DNA of 39,502 bases, taken from NCBI RefSeq assembly GCF_009908195.1, contig NZ_JAAAHS010000024.1, positions 1 to 39,502 of the forward strand, written 5' to 3'. The stretch is from Streptomyces boluensis. Its GTDB lineage: Bacteria > Actinomycetota > Actinomycetes > Streptomycetales > Streptomycetaceae. The translations under genes and the position numbers were made by a program. A model generated the notes under the pieces. That model was not told where the DNA came from. It saw nothing but the letters and a program-made list of their open reading frames with translations, and did not search any database. Position 1 is the first letter of the stretch. The number at the start of each line of letters is the position of its first letter. Shown piece after piece: positions 14,982 to 23,109 of the stretch.

Positions 14982-16826
14982 TCACTGGCCGAAGGCCACT
15001 CCGTCGCGGCGCGGATCGGCGGCTCCGTGCAGTGTTCCCTCCTCTGTCACACCCACGGCCGCGAGGCCACTGCGCAATGTTGTCGCGCGGGCGCACGGGT
15101 GACGGCGCTGCTTCAGTGCGGGCAGTAGCGACTCTGCGCTCGTGCCCGCTTCGACGTCGGACGCGACGTCCGGAACGCCGGCACAGTTTGCTACCCGGGC
15201 CTGCCCGCTGACGTGCGGTCGGGAGATCGCCTTCGCAGGATCCTCGCCGTAGCTGATCACTCCGAGCACGGTCTGCGCGATGTAGTCCGGGATCGGCCCG
15301 CCACCGGCCGCGCCGACGACGAGGTCGACCCTGCCGTCATTGTCGAACACGATGCTCGGCGCGATCGATGTCCGCGGCCGCTTGCCCGGTTCCATCGCAT
15401 TCACCCGCGCTCCCGCGGAGCTGAAGTTCGTGGCCACGTTGTTCAGGACCATGCCGCGTGCCATCACGCGTGAGCCGAAGTTCTGATTCACGGTCGTGGT
15501 CATGGACAGCGCGTTGCCCTGGGCGTCCACGATGCTGATCTGGCTGGTGTGGTCGCTGCTGCCCGGGTCCGTGGATCCCGGTGTCACGGGATGCAGCGCC
15601 GTGTCGGGCTTGATCTCGGCTGCCCGCTCGGCGACGTAGGCAGGATCGGTCAGCTTCTCCAGCGGCACGTCGTCGTAGTCGGGGTCACCGACATGGGCAC
15701 GGGAGTCGACTCCCGCGACACGACTCGCCTCGATCGCGAAATGCGCGTAATCATCGGAATTCGGGGCGTACTTGGTGATTCCCTTCGCCTCGGCGATCCT
15801 CAACAGGTTGGTCAGCGTCAGGCCGCCGGAGGCGGGAGGAGGGGCCGTGCACAGGGTGTGTGCCAGCGTCTTGGTGCAGAGCGGTTTCCGCTCCGCCGGC
15901 CGGTAGTCCGTGAAATCCCCGAGCGTGAGTTGGCTGGGGATGACAGCCGGCCCCCGCTCGTCGGCTGTCGGGTCGAATGCGCCGGCGTGCAAGCGGTTCA
16001 CGATCGCCGGTGCGATGCGACCGCGCGGCGAGTAGAAGGCGGCAGCCCCGCCGTCACGGACCTCTCGCAGCACGTCGGCCAGCTCGGGATTGCGCACGGT
16101 CGCGCCGACGGGTTTCGGAGTGTCCCCGTCGCAGAACACTTTGCGCAGGTCCGGGTACGCGCAGCCGGGCGTGGCTGCGTTGGAGGAGCTCAAGGTGTCA
16201 TGCAGGTACCGTGCGACCGGGAAACCCTTGGCCGACAAGGAGACCGCGTCCTCGAAGAGGCGGTTCCAACCGAGCTTTCCGTAGCGGCTGTGCACCTGAT
16301 CGAGCACGGCCGGCGTGCCGGGAACGCCGACCGCGCGCGCCGAGTAGTCCACGCTGCTGTCAAAGGCGTCGATGCCATGGCGGCGCCGTTCGTCCTCGGT
16401 CGGCACCGAGAGCCCGGCCGTGACTCTCTTCCCCGATGCGGCGAGGCCGTCGAAGAGGTGAGTCTTGCGGCTGTCGGCGTCGTAGTAGGTGAGCAGTGAG
16501 CCGCCGCCGAGCCCTGACGACTGCGGTTCCACGACGGTCAGTACCGCCTGCACGGCGACCGCGGCGTCGATGGCCGAGCCGCCCGCCAGCAACACTCTGC
16601 ATCCGGCGAGGGCGGCGGCGGGATGCGCGGCCGCGACCATCGACTGCCGGCCGGCGCCCTCCTTGCAGTCATCGCCGGTCCGGGCGGCGGCACCGGATCG
16701 GGCGGGGTCCGATGCGATGCCAGACACCTCGGAGGAGCGGGAGTCGGCGGCGGCAGTGGGGCTCAGCAGGGGGAGGGCGATGGTCGCCGCTGAAGCAGCA
16801 GCAACAACGGCACGACGGACAGGCAT
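14982..16826 (-). CDS. ggt: Gamma-glutamyltransferase-family protein, diverged paralogue
   Basis: A 614-residue secreted GGT-family protein with an N-terminal signal ('RRAVVAAASAATIALPLLSPTAAA'). The predicted autocleavage threonine is Thr427 in 'HTSQISIVDAQGNAL', and 'KRPRTSIAPSIV' is the region of the acyl-pocket serines. Aligned by motif with E. coli GGT, it lacks the acyl-binding Arg114 (Leu in 'FDGLAAS'), Gln430 (Val) and Asp433 (Asn in 'NNVATNF'). Maturation may survive but glutamyl binding is probably altered. GGAGG precedes the ATG. It is divergent from a second ggt with a mirrored upstream region. Six extra cysteines distinguish it from the paralogue. Confidence 0.88.
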   Translation of the reverse strand: MPVRRAVVAAASAATIALPLLSPTAAADSRSSEVSGIASDPARSGAAARTGDDCKEGAGRQSMVAAAHPAAALAGCRVLLAGGSAIDAAVAVQAVLTVVEPQSSGLGGGSLLTYYDADSRKTHLFDGLAASGKRVTAGLSVPTEDERRRHGIDAFDSSVDYSARAVGVPGTPAVLDQVHSRYGKLGWNRLFEDAVSLSAKGFPVARYLHDTLSSSNAATPGCAYPDLRKVFCDGDTPKPVGATVRNPELADVLREVRDGGAAAFYSPRGRIAPAIVNRLHAGAFDPTADERGPAVIPSQLTLGDFTDYRPAERKPLCTKTLAHTLCTAPPPASGGLTLTNLLRIAEAKGITKYAPNSDDYAHFAIEASRVAGVDSRAHVGDPDYDDVPLEKLTDPAYVAERAAEIKPDTALHPVTPGSTDPGSSDHTSQISIVDAQGNALSMTTTVNQNFGSRVMARGMVLNNVATNFSSAGARVNAMEPGKRPRTSIAPSIVFDNDGRVDLVVGAAGGGPIPDYIAQTVLGVISYGEDPAKAISRPHVSGQARVANCAGVPDVASDVEAGTSAESLLPALKQRRHPCARATTLRSGLAAVGVTEEGTLHGAADPRRDGVAFGQ

Positions 16827-16866
16827 GAAGCCTCCGGGGATCTCGGGGCAGCTGAGAGTTTCGAAA

Positions 16867-16894
16867 CCCTTACAGGAGGTGATCGGGCCATCAA
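16867..16894 (-). promoter_or_regulatory. Candidate promoter of the left ggt
   Basis: On the minus strand, TTGATG (16889-16894) is followed after 16 nt by TAAGGG (16867-16872), about 40 nt upstream of the start codon. The same arrangement is conserved in the mirrored copy, which supports function. Confidence 0.5.
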
Positions 16895-17359
16895 CACCTG
16901 GCGCATTAATTGAGCGAATTCAGAGGTTCCCTCTGGGTAACTACATCCGGGGCGCTTGGCGCCACTGGCCGCCCATGCGCTGGAGGTCTGGGTGAGGGTG
17001 ACTTTGAAGGCGGCCCGTGCCTGCCAGTGCGTGGCGGCGCGAGGTCGTGGAGCACCGTGCTGACGGCCGCCGGGGCATGTGGTGGGTAGGTCCCTGGCGG
17101 CTGTCGCTCCCCTGCTGATTCCCGTTGCTTCTGACCGTGCACCGCTCGGCCTGCGCGATCGGCGCCTGCTGCGCCGCGTGATCAACTGGCCCGTCAGAAG
17201 GTCGAGAAGCTACGCGCTCCGGTGTCGGCGCCAGCCGGAGTGTGTCGACGTCAAGCGGCGTTCGCAGGTCTGAACCGACCCGAAAACGGTGCCTACGCCC
17301 GCCCAGGTGCAGTTACCGAGGGGGAACCTCTGAATCCGCTCAATTAATGCCGCCAAGCA

Positions 17360-17387
17360 TTGATGGGCTGATCACTTCCTGTCAGGG
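17360..17387 (+). promoter_or_regulatory. Candidate promoter of the right ggt
   Basis: TTGATG (17360-17365), a 16-nt spacer, then TCAGGG (17382-17387), matches the mirrored copy upstream of the other ggt in position and spacing, about 40 nt before the ATG. Confidence 0.5.
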
Positions 17388-17427
17388 TTTCGGCACTCTC
17401 AGCTCCCCCCAGACCCCCGGAGGCCTC

Positions 17428-19308
17428 ATGCCTGTCCGCCGTACCGTGGTCGCCGCCGCATCTGCTGTGGTGATCGCCGTCCCACTGGTCAGCGCCGGTG
17501 CCCAGCAGGACACCGGCTCCCCGTTCCGTGCCGCGTCGACCGCCTCGGAACCCGAACTCAAGCCGCCTGCCAAGGAGTCCGTCGCCACCGGCAGCGGCGG
17601 CGCGGTCTCCAGCGTCAACTCCTACGCCTCCCAGGCCGGTATCGACGTGTTGCGCAAGGGTGGCAATGCCGTCGACGCCGCAGTCGCCACCGCCGCCGCC
17701 CTGGGAGTCGTTGAGCCGTACTCGGCGGGCATCGGGGGAGGCGGCTACTTCACCTACTACAACGCCCGTACCGGAAAGGTCAGCACCATCGACGGCCGGG
17801 AGACTGCTCCCGCCGACATGAAGTCGGACGCGTTCATCGACCCATCGACGGGAAAGCCGATCCCCTTCTCCGAGGCGGTCAACTCCGGCCTCTCCGTGGG
17901 CGTTCCGGGCACTCCGGCGACCTGGCAGAAGGCGCTGGGGGACTGGGGAACCATATCGCCGGCCAAGGCTCTGGGGCCTGCTGCACGGCTCGCCGAGGAC
18001 GGCTTCGTCGTCAACGACGAATTCCGCGCCCAGACCGAGATGAACGAAAAGCGCTTCCGGACCTTCTCCTCCACCGCGGAACTCTTTCTGCCGAACGGTG
18101 AACTCCCGGTCGTGGGTTCGCGCTTCCGTAACCCTGATCTTGCGCGCACGTACCGGCAACTCGGCCGGGAGGGGACGGACGCGCTCTACCAGGGCGACAT
18201 CGGGCGCGATGTCGTGCGGACCGTCCAGCAGCCACCGGTGGCACCGGGCGCCGATGCAAAGGTACGTCCCGGCCTGATGGAGGCCGACGATCTCGCGAAG
18301 TACACCGCGCTGCGCCGCGATCCGACACACATCGCCTACCGCGGCCTCGACGTGTACTCCATGGCTCCTTCCTCATCCGGCGGCACCACCGTCGGCGAAG
18401 GGCTCAACATCCTGGAGAACTTCGACATTTCCCCGGCTGACCGGGTCCAGGCGCTCCACAAGTACCTGGAAGCCAGCCGGATCGCGTTCGCCGACCGCAA
18501 CCGATGGGTGGGTGACCCGGCCTTCTCCGACGTTCCCACTCAGGAGCTGCTGGACAAGAAGTTCGCCAGGGATCGCGCCTGCCTGATCAGCCCCACTTCC
18601 ACCCTGACCAGCCCGGTCGCCCCCGCGGATCCACGCCGACCCGGCACCGGTTGCACGAAGGGGACCGGTAGCCCGGAGCCGTACGAAGGCCCCTCAACCA
18701 CTCATCTGGTGGCCTCCGACCGCTGGGGCAACGTGGTGTCGTACACCCTCACCATCGAGCAGACCGGCGGCTCCGCGATCACCGTGCCCGGACGCGGCTT
18801 CCTGCTCAACAACGAGCTGACCGACTTCAATTTCACGCCGCTCTCCGAGGACGTGCCGGGCCCGAACCTGCCCGGGCCCGGCAAGCGTCCGCGCAGCAGC
18901 ATGTCCCCGACGATCGTCCTGAAGGACGGCCGACCGCACCTCGCCGTCGGCTCGCCCGGAGGCGCCACGATCATCACGACAGTGCTGCAGACGCTGGTCA
19001 ACCGCGTCGACCTGGGGATGAGCCTGCCCGAAGCGGTCGCCGCACCACGGATCTCGCAGCGCAACCTTACGGACACCGAGGCCGAACCAGCGTTCCTCAA
19101 GTCCCGTGAACGCGCCGCGCTGGAAGGCCTCGGCCAGCACTTCGTCGAGGCCCCGGAAACCTTCACTCCCTCACCGGAGATCGGTGCCGTCGCCGCCCTC
19201 GAGTTCCTCCCCGACGGCCGGACCCAGGCGGTCGCCGAACCGGAACGCCGGGGCGGCGGGTCAGCGATGGTTCTCCACGGGGCCGGCGACGCGGGAGATG
19301 CGCGCTAG
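17428..19308 (+). CDS. ggt: Gamma-glutamyltransferase (canonical)
   Basis: Cleaves glutathione and other gamma-glutamyl compounds, transferring the glutamyl group to amino acids or water, outside the membrane. This is a 626-residue precursor with signal peptide ('MPVRRTVVAAASAVVIAVPL'). The family hallmarks are intact: the substrate arginine in 'DGRETAP' (Arg124), the self-cleavage threonine in 'STTHLVASDRWGN' (Thr424), 'NNELTDF' (Asp) and 'RPRSSMSPTI' (acyl-pocket serine pair). The ATG at 17428 is chosen over an upstream frame because GGAGG is 6 nt before it and the protein start matches the paralogue. Its TAG stop (19306-19308) lies in the CTAG duplicated by the adjacent IS. Confidence 0.93.
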   Translation: MPVRRTVVAAASAVVIAVPLVSAGAQQDTGSPFRAASTASEPELKPPAKESVATGSGGAVSSVNSYASQAGIDVLRKGGNAVDAAVATAAALGVVEPYSAGIGGGGYFTYYNARTGKVSTIDGRETAPADMKSDAFIDPSTGKPIPFSEAVNSGLSVGVPGTPATWQKALGDWGTISPAKALGPAARLAEDGFVVNDEFRAQTEMNEKRFRTFSSTAELFLPNGELPVVGSRFRNPDLARTYRQLGREGTDALYQGDIGRDVVRTVQQPPVAPGADAKVRPGLMEADDLAKYTALRRDPTHIAYRGLDVYSMAPSSSGGTTVGEGLNILENFDISPADRVQALHKYLEASRIAFADRNRWVGDPAFSDVPTQELLDKKFARDRACLISPTSTLTSPVAPADPRRPGTGCTKGTGSPEPYEGPSTTHLVASDRWGNVVSYTLTIEQTGGSAITVPGRGFLLNNELTDFNFTPLSEDVPGPNLPGPGKRPRSSMSPTIVLKDGRPHLAVGSPGGATIITTVLQTLVNRVDLGMSLPEAVAAPRISQRNLTDTEAEPAFLKSRERAALEGLGQHFVEAPETFTPSPEIGAVAALEFLPDGRTQAVAEPERRGGGSAMVLHGAGDAGDAR

Positions 19309-20073
19309 GGCGTTTCCTTCGGATCATCTGATCGTTGGTTCGGGTGTGGCCTTAACTGACGTGCAGTGGAAGCGAATTGAGCCGTTGCTCCCGGACCGGG
19401 CGCCGAGGCGGGGAGGTCGGTGGCCCGATCACCGGCAGGTGATCGACGCGATCGCGTTCAAGTACCGCACCGGCTGCCCGTGGATGGACCTGCCCGAGGA
19501 GTTCGGCTCCTGGAAAGGCGTCCACAACCGGCTGCGGAAGTGGGCTGCCGACGGCACGTGGGAGAAGGTCTTCACCGCTCTGCTGGCCCAGGCGGACTCC
19601 GAGGGTGACCTCGACTGGGTCGTCGCGGTGGACTCCACCATCGTCCGCGCTCACCAGCACGCCGCCGGGGCCCGCTAAAAGGGGCCCCGGCCGGCGAGCC
19701 GCACGACCATGCCCTCGGCAGGTCCCGAGGCGGACTGACCACCAAGATCCACCTGGCCACCGACAGCCGTTGCCGGCCACTGGCCATCCACCTCACGGCC
19801 GGCCAGTCCGGCGATGCACCCGCGTTCCCGCAGGTCATGAGCCGTTTGCGGGTTCCCCGGCCAGTCGGCAGACCTCGAGTCACGCCACAGGTGGTCCTTG
19901 CGGGCAAGGCGTACTCCTCCCGCGCTATCCGCGAACATCTGCGCCGACGGGGCATCCGGGCAGTAATCCCACAGCCCGCAGACCAAGTTAGACCGCAACC
20001 GCGTACCTCGCCGCACTCCACATCGCAGACATCCTCATCTGGTCAGCGAGGTGATCCAGAAGAAACGCCCTAG
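19305..20073 (+). mobile_element. Decayed IS5-like element in a duplicated CTAG
   Basis: The element (19309-20069, 761 bp) lies between identical CTAG tetranucleotides (19305-19308 and 20070-20073), the target duplication expected for this IS group. The imperfect ends read GGCGTTTCCTTCGGATCATCT on the left and GGCGTTTCTTCTGGATCACC on the right (complement). It is short of the usual 850-900 bp and its transposase is broken. Both neighbouring convergent genes stop within these CTAG sites. Confidence 0.9.
19346..20054 (+). pseudogene. Broken IS5-family transposase
   Basis: The first part (GTG 19346 to TAA 19676-19678) gives 110 residues: 'WKRIEPLLPD', 'FKYRTGCPWMDLPEEFGSWKG', and the catalytic D in 'VVAVDSTIVRAHQH'. 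After the TAA the remainder resumes in the -1 frame ('APAGEPHDHALGRSRGGLTTK', 'QVVLAGKAYSSRAIREHLRRRG'), so one base change or slippage separates the halves. A second break lies around 19990-20003: the tail 'YLAALHIADILIWSAR' follows in another frame, with the segment that should hold the last catalytic residue missing. Some relatives use frameshifting in a run of A's, but the tail deletion makes this copy inactive. Confidence 0.85.
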
Positions 20074-20834
20074 TTGGCCGCCGAGTTGGCCGCAGACCCG
20101 AGGTGCCGGGTGAGGAAGCGGGTCGCGCTGTCGGCTTCGATCAGGCGGAAGTCGGCGTGCTCGCCCGCGTTGGCGTGCAGGGACTTCTCCTTCGACGCGA
20201 AGGCGTCGAACAGCGCGAGGGCGCCCTCGCGGGGGATGCGCTCGCTGTCCCACTGCATGGCGAACTCGACCGGCACGGTGATCTGTTGCGCCTTCTCGAT
20301 CAACGCGTCGGGCCACATCCCGCCGAAGACCGCGGCCATGATCCTGGGCTCGGCCGCCACCAACGGCACCCCGATCGCGGTGCCCATGGCGACGCCGACG
20401 TAGCCCACAGGCCCGCCCGCGCCGATCTCCGGGAGCTCCTGGAGGGCGTCCAGGGTCGCCCGGTACTCGGGTACGGCGAGCTCCGCGAGGCGGGCGTTGT
20501 AGGGGACGACGACCGGCGCTTCCGGCTCGCCCGCCGCCTGCGCCTCGCGCAGCGCGGCGATGTCCCGCTCGTCGAGCGCGCTGCGCGGCCGGTCGCCGTG
20601 GCCGGGCGCGTCGAGGACGGCGACATGGAAGCCGGAGCCGGTCAGCAGGCGGGCGCGGCCCGTCATCGCCGGGTGCCGCTTGTGGGCGCCGCCGCCGTGG
20701 CCCATCAGGACCAGGGGCGCGCGCTCGGCGCCGGTGGCCGGTGACCAGAGAACGCCGGGGACCTCGCCCAGGCTGAAGCCGCGTTCGAGCATGCCGTCGG
20801 ACGACGACTCGGTGGTGAAGTGCAGTGAGTTCAT
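20070..20834 (-). CDS. Alpha/beta-hydrolase-fold protein lacking its nucleophile
   Basis: A 254-residue protein with the alpha/beta hydrolase fold: oxyanion-type loop 'LVLMGHGGGAHKRHP', 'VLDAPGHGDR', and a nucleophile elbow that should read G-x-S-x-G. Here it reads 'GYVGVAMGTAIG', putting Ala149 in the serine position (codon GCC on the minus strand). The acid and histidine regions remain ('NAGEHADFRL'). The protein may be non-catalytic, binding or regulatory, or use another nucleophile. The ATG at 20834 has AAGG 9 nt upstream and leaves out a 17-residue extension. Its TAG stop lies in the CTAG at the IS border. Confidence 0.85.
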   Translation of the reverse strand: MNSLHFTTESSSDGMLERGFSLGEVPGVLWSPATGAERAPLVLMGHGGGAHKRHPAMTGRARLLTGSGFHVAVLDAPGHGDRPRSALDERDIAALREAQAAGEPEAPVVVPYNARLAELAVPEYRATLDALQELPEIGAGGPVGYVGVAMGTAIGVPLVAAEPRIMAAVFGGMWPDALIEKAQQITVPVEFAMQWDSERIPREGALALFDAFASKEKSLHANAGEHADFRLIEADSATRFLTRHLGSAANSAAN

Positions 20835-20890
20835 GGGGTGTTGCCTTTCGGGAGTGCCTGGTTGTCGAGGCGCTCCCGGCGACACCTACG

Positions 20891-20944
20891 TCAATCGCCG
20901 GCCGTGACGGAAAGGGGGAGCACCCACGTCGAAACTGCGTTCAT
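20891..20944 (-). CDS. 17-residue ORF with near-perfect ribosome site
   Basis: On the minus strand, GAGGAGGTGA ends about 5 nt before an ATG opening a 17-codon frame (MNAVSTWVLPLSVTAGD) with a TGA stop at 20891-20893, 56 nt upstream of the hydrolase start. The ribosome site is stronger than that of the hydrolase. It may be a leader peptide, or remnants of a promoter-proximal gene. No conservation could be tested. Confidence 0.35.
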   Translation of the reverse strand: MNAVSTWVLPLSVTAGD

Positions 20945-21043
20945 GGGTCTCACCTCCTCGGGCGGCGTCACGGTCACCCGCAACGTACAAGCCCGCCCGT
21001 CATCCCGTCCAACTCATTTCCCCGCCCGGGACGGTGCGGCTGT

Positions 21044-23074
21044 TCACGTCCTGACCAGCGTGATCTCCGTGGCCTTCACGCTCGCGTAGACGGAGGTGCC
21101 GTCGGCCAGGCCGAGGTCCGCCGCGGCCTGCGGGGTGATCTCCGCGACGAGACCGGGGCCCTGGTCCGTGGCGAGAAGGACCCGCAGCCTGCTGCCGAGC
21201 GAGGTGATCTCACGGACCGTGCCGGACCAGACATTACGAGGGCTGCCCTCCGGATGCGTCCGGTGCAGCGACACCGCCTCCGGCGCGATGATCGCGAGCG
21301 CCGTCGAGCCCGCGTCGAGCGGGTCGGCGATCACCAGGCGGCCGCCGTCGGCGAGCGTGAGGGTGCTGTCCGAAGTGGCCGTACCGGCAAGGGCGTTGCG
21401 GCCCAGCATCCGGGCCACCCACGGGGAGCGGGGGTGGCGGGTGACCTCGGCGGGCGGCGCGTCCTGGAGGGTCCGCCCGTCCTCGAGTACGAGGACCCGG
21501 TCGGCGAGCGAGACGGCCTCGACCGGGTCGTGGGTGACGATCAGGCACACCCCGCCGAAGCCCGACAGGTGGGCGCGCAGGGTGTGGCGCACCTGCGCGC
21601 GGGTCGTCTGGTCAAGGGCCGCGAGGGGTTCGTCGAGCAGCAGCAGCCGGGGGTCCGGCGCCAACGCCCGTGCCAGTGCGACGCGTTGGGCCTGACCGCC
21701 GGAGAGCTGGGCGGGCCTGCGGTGGGCGAGGTGGCCGACGCCGAGCCGGTCGAGCCACGCGCGGGCGGCACGGCGGGCCTCGGCGCGCGAGGCACCCTGG
21801 GCGCGCAGCCCGTACGCCGTGTTGGACAGGGCGCTCAGGTGCGGGAACAGCGCGCCGTCCTGCGGCACCCAGGCGACGCCGCGGCGGTGCGGGGGCAGCG
21901 CGCTGACGTCCACGTCGCCGAGGCGCAGGGCGGCGTGGGAGCGCGGGGTGAGGCCGAGCAGGGCGCGGAGCAGGGTCGTCTTGCCCGCGCCGTTGGGCCC
22001 GACGACGGCGATGGTGGTGCCGGGGTCCGCGTCCAGGGTGAGGTGGTTGAAGCCGGTGATCCCGGCGTGCAGCGGCACGAGCTGCCGAGTGACGGCGGGC
22101 TGCGGTTCTGGTTCTGGTTCTGGTTCCGGTTTCGGTTCCGGGCGGCCTGGCGCGGTGGCTCCGTCCGGCGCGACGACGTGCTCGGCGGGTTCCTTCCGGC
22201 TCCGGATCCCGATGCCTGAACTGCCGCGCTGCGTATGGTCGTTGGCGCCGCCGGTCCAGCGGCCGCGGAGCGCCACGAGAACCGCCATGGCGATGGCGAG
22301 CAGCAGCAGGGACACGGAGGTCGCCGCCTCCGGTTCGTCCTGCAAGAGCAGATACACCTGGAGCGGCAGCGTCTGCGTACTGCCCGGAAGGTTGCCCGCG
22401 AACGTGATCGTCGCACCGAACTCGCCGAGCGCCCGCGCCCAGGTCAGGGCGGCCCCGGCGGCGAGTCCCGGCGCGACCATCGGCAGCGTGACGGTGAAGA
22501 ACACCCGTACCGGCGAAGCACCGAGGGACGCCGCGGTCTCCTCGTACGCGGGGCGCAGGCCGGCGAGCGCGCCCTCCAGGCTGATCACCAGGAACGGCAT
22601 GGCCACGAACGTCGCGGCGACCACGGCACCCGAGGCGTGGAACGGCAGCGTGACGCCGAACGTGCTCTCCAGCCACGGCCCGAGCAGCCCGCGGCGCCCG
22701 AAGCCGAGCAGCAGCGCCACCCCGCCGACGGTGGGCGGCAGCACCATCGGCAGCAGCACGAGCGAACGGACGAACGCCTTGCCGGGGAAGCGGACCCGGG
22801 CGAGCAGCCAGGCCAGCGGCACGCCCAGGACGACGGACAGGCCGAGCGCGCCGAAGGACACGTACAGCGAGAGCCGCAGCGCCTCGGTGACGCCGGGCGT
22901 GGACAGATGAGCGCCGAGCTCACCCCACGCCGTACGGGTCAGGATGCCGAGCAGCGGCACGAGCAGGAACGCGACCGCGACGAGCGCGGGCACGGCCAGG
23001 AGCACGGGCGTACGCGGACCGGGCGTGCGGGCGCCGCCGATCCGGCGGGTACGGCGGATACGCGGGTGGCTCAT
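21044..23074 (-). CDS. modBC: Fused molybdate ABC permease and ATPase (ModB-ModC)
   Basis: Imports molybdate (possibly tungstate) at the membrane with ModA. In 676 residues, the first 280 form the permease, with the EAA loop '[21 protein letters not shown]' and helices such as 'VVLGVPLAWLLARV'. A repeat linker of Pro-Glu pairs (about residues 305-323, from hexanucleotide repeats) joins the ATPase: Walker A 'GPNGAGKTT', signature 'LSGGQAQRV', Walker B 'LLLLDEPLAALD', H-loop 'IVTHD'. A C-terminal TOBE/Mop domain ('LATDQGPGLVAEITPQAAADL', 'ASVKATEITLV') senses oxyanion. These parts are normally separate proteins. Downstream of modA with 35 nt between, same direction. Confidence 0.94.
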   Translation of the reverse strand: MSHPRIRRTRRIGGARTPGPRTPVLLAVPALVAVAFLLVPLLGILTRTAWGELGAHLSTPGVTEALRLSLYVSFGALGLSVVLGVPLAWLLARVRFPGKAFVRSLVLLPMVLPPTVGGVALLLGFGRRGLLGPWLESTFGVTLPFHASGAVVAATFVAMPFLVISLEGALAGLRPAYEETAASLGASPVRVFFTVTLPMVAPGLAAGAALTWARALGEFGATITFAGNLPGSTQTLPLQVYLLLQDEPEAATSVSLLLLAIAMAVLVALRGRWTGGANDHTQRGSSGIGIRSRKEPAEHVVAPDGATAPGRPEPKPEPEPEPEPQPAVTRQLVPLHAGITGFNHLTLDADPGTTIAVVGPNGAGKTTLLRALLGLTPRSHAALRLGDVDVSALPPHRRGVAWVPQDGALFPHLSALSNTAYGLRAQGASRAEARRAARAWLDRLGVGHLAHRRPAQLSGGQAQRVALARALAPDPRLLLLDEPLAALDQTTRAQVRHTLRAHLSGFGGVCLIVTHDPVEAVSLADRVLVLEDGRTLQDAPPAEVTRHPRSPWVARMLGRNALAGTATSDSTLTLADGGRLVIADPLDAGSTALAIIAPEAVSLHRTHPEGSPRNVWSGTVREITSLGSRLRVLLATDQGPGLVAEITPQAAADLGLADGTSVYASVKATEITLVRT

Positions 23075-23109
23075 CGCGATCGGTTCCTGTCTCCGGTGCC
23101 TCGGTCGTC

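Larger units (their letters stand above)
16824..17430. repeat. Mirrored upstream regions of the two ggt genes
   Basis: The first 120 or so bases upstream of each ggt gene are inverted copies of each other: 16824-16946 (reading toward ggt at 14982) and 17312-17430 (reading toward ggt at 17428) share cattaattgagcg, attcagaggttccc, gggtttcg/aaaccctg, and gctgagagt, at roughly 80% identity. The 365 bp between the arms (16947-17311) have no convincing gene, RNA or repeat. Part of the left arm, CAGAGG-TTC-CCTCTG (16921-16935), is a perfect small palindrome. Confidence 0.85.

Noticed and set aside
15549..16499. A 316-codon plus-strand frame over the left ggt
   Set aside because: Shadow of ggt; residue usage and lack of motifs fit GC-rich antisense noise.
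17079..17273. A 64-codon frame in the spacer between the two ggt genes
   Set aside because: No ribosome site, no similarity to a known family, and it partly overlaps the mirrored upstream arm of the right ggt.
19605..19991. Frames inside the IS read as separate proteins
   Set aside because: They overlap the transposase halves in wrong frames; the correct frames give the IS5 motifs with breaks.
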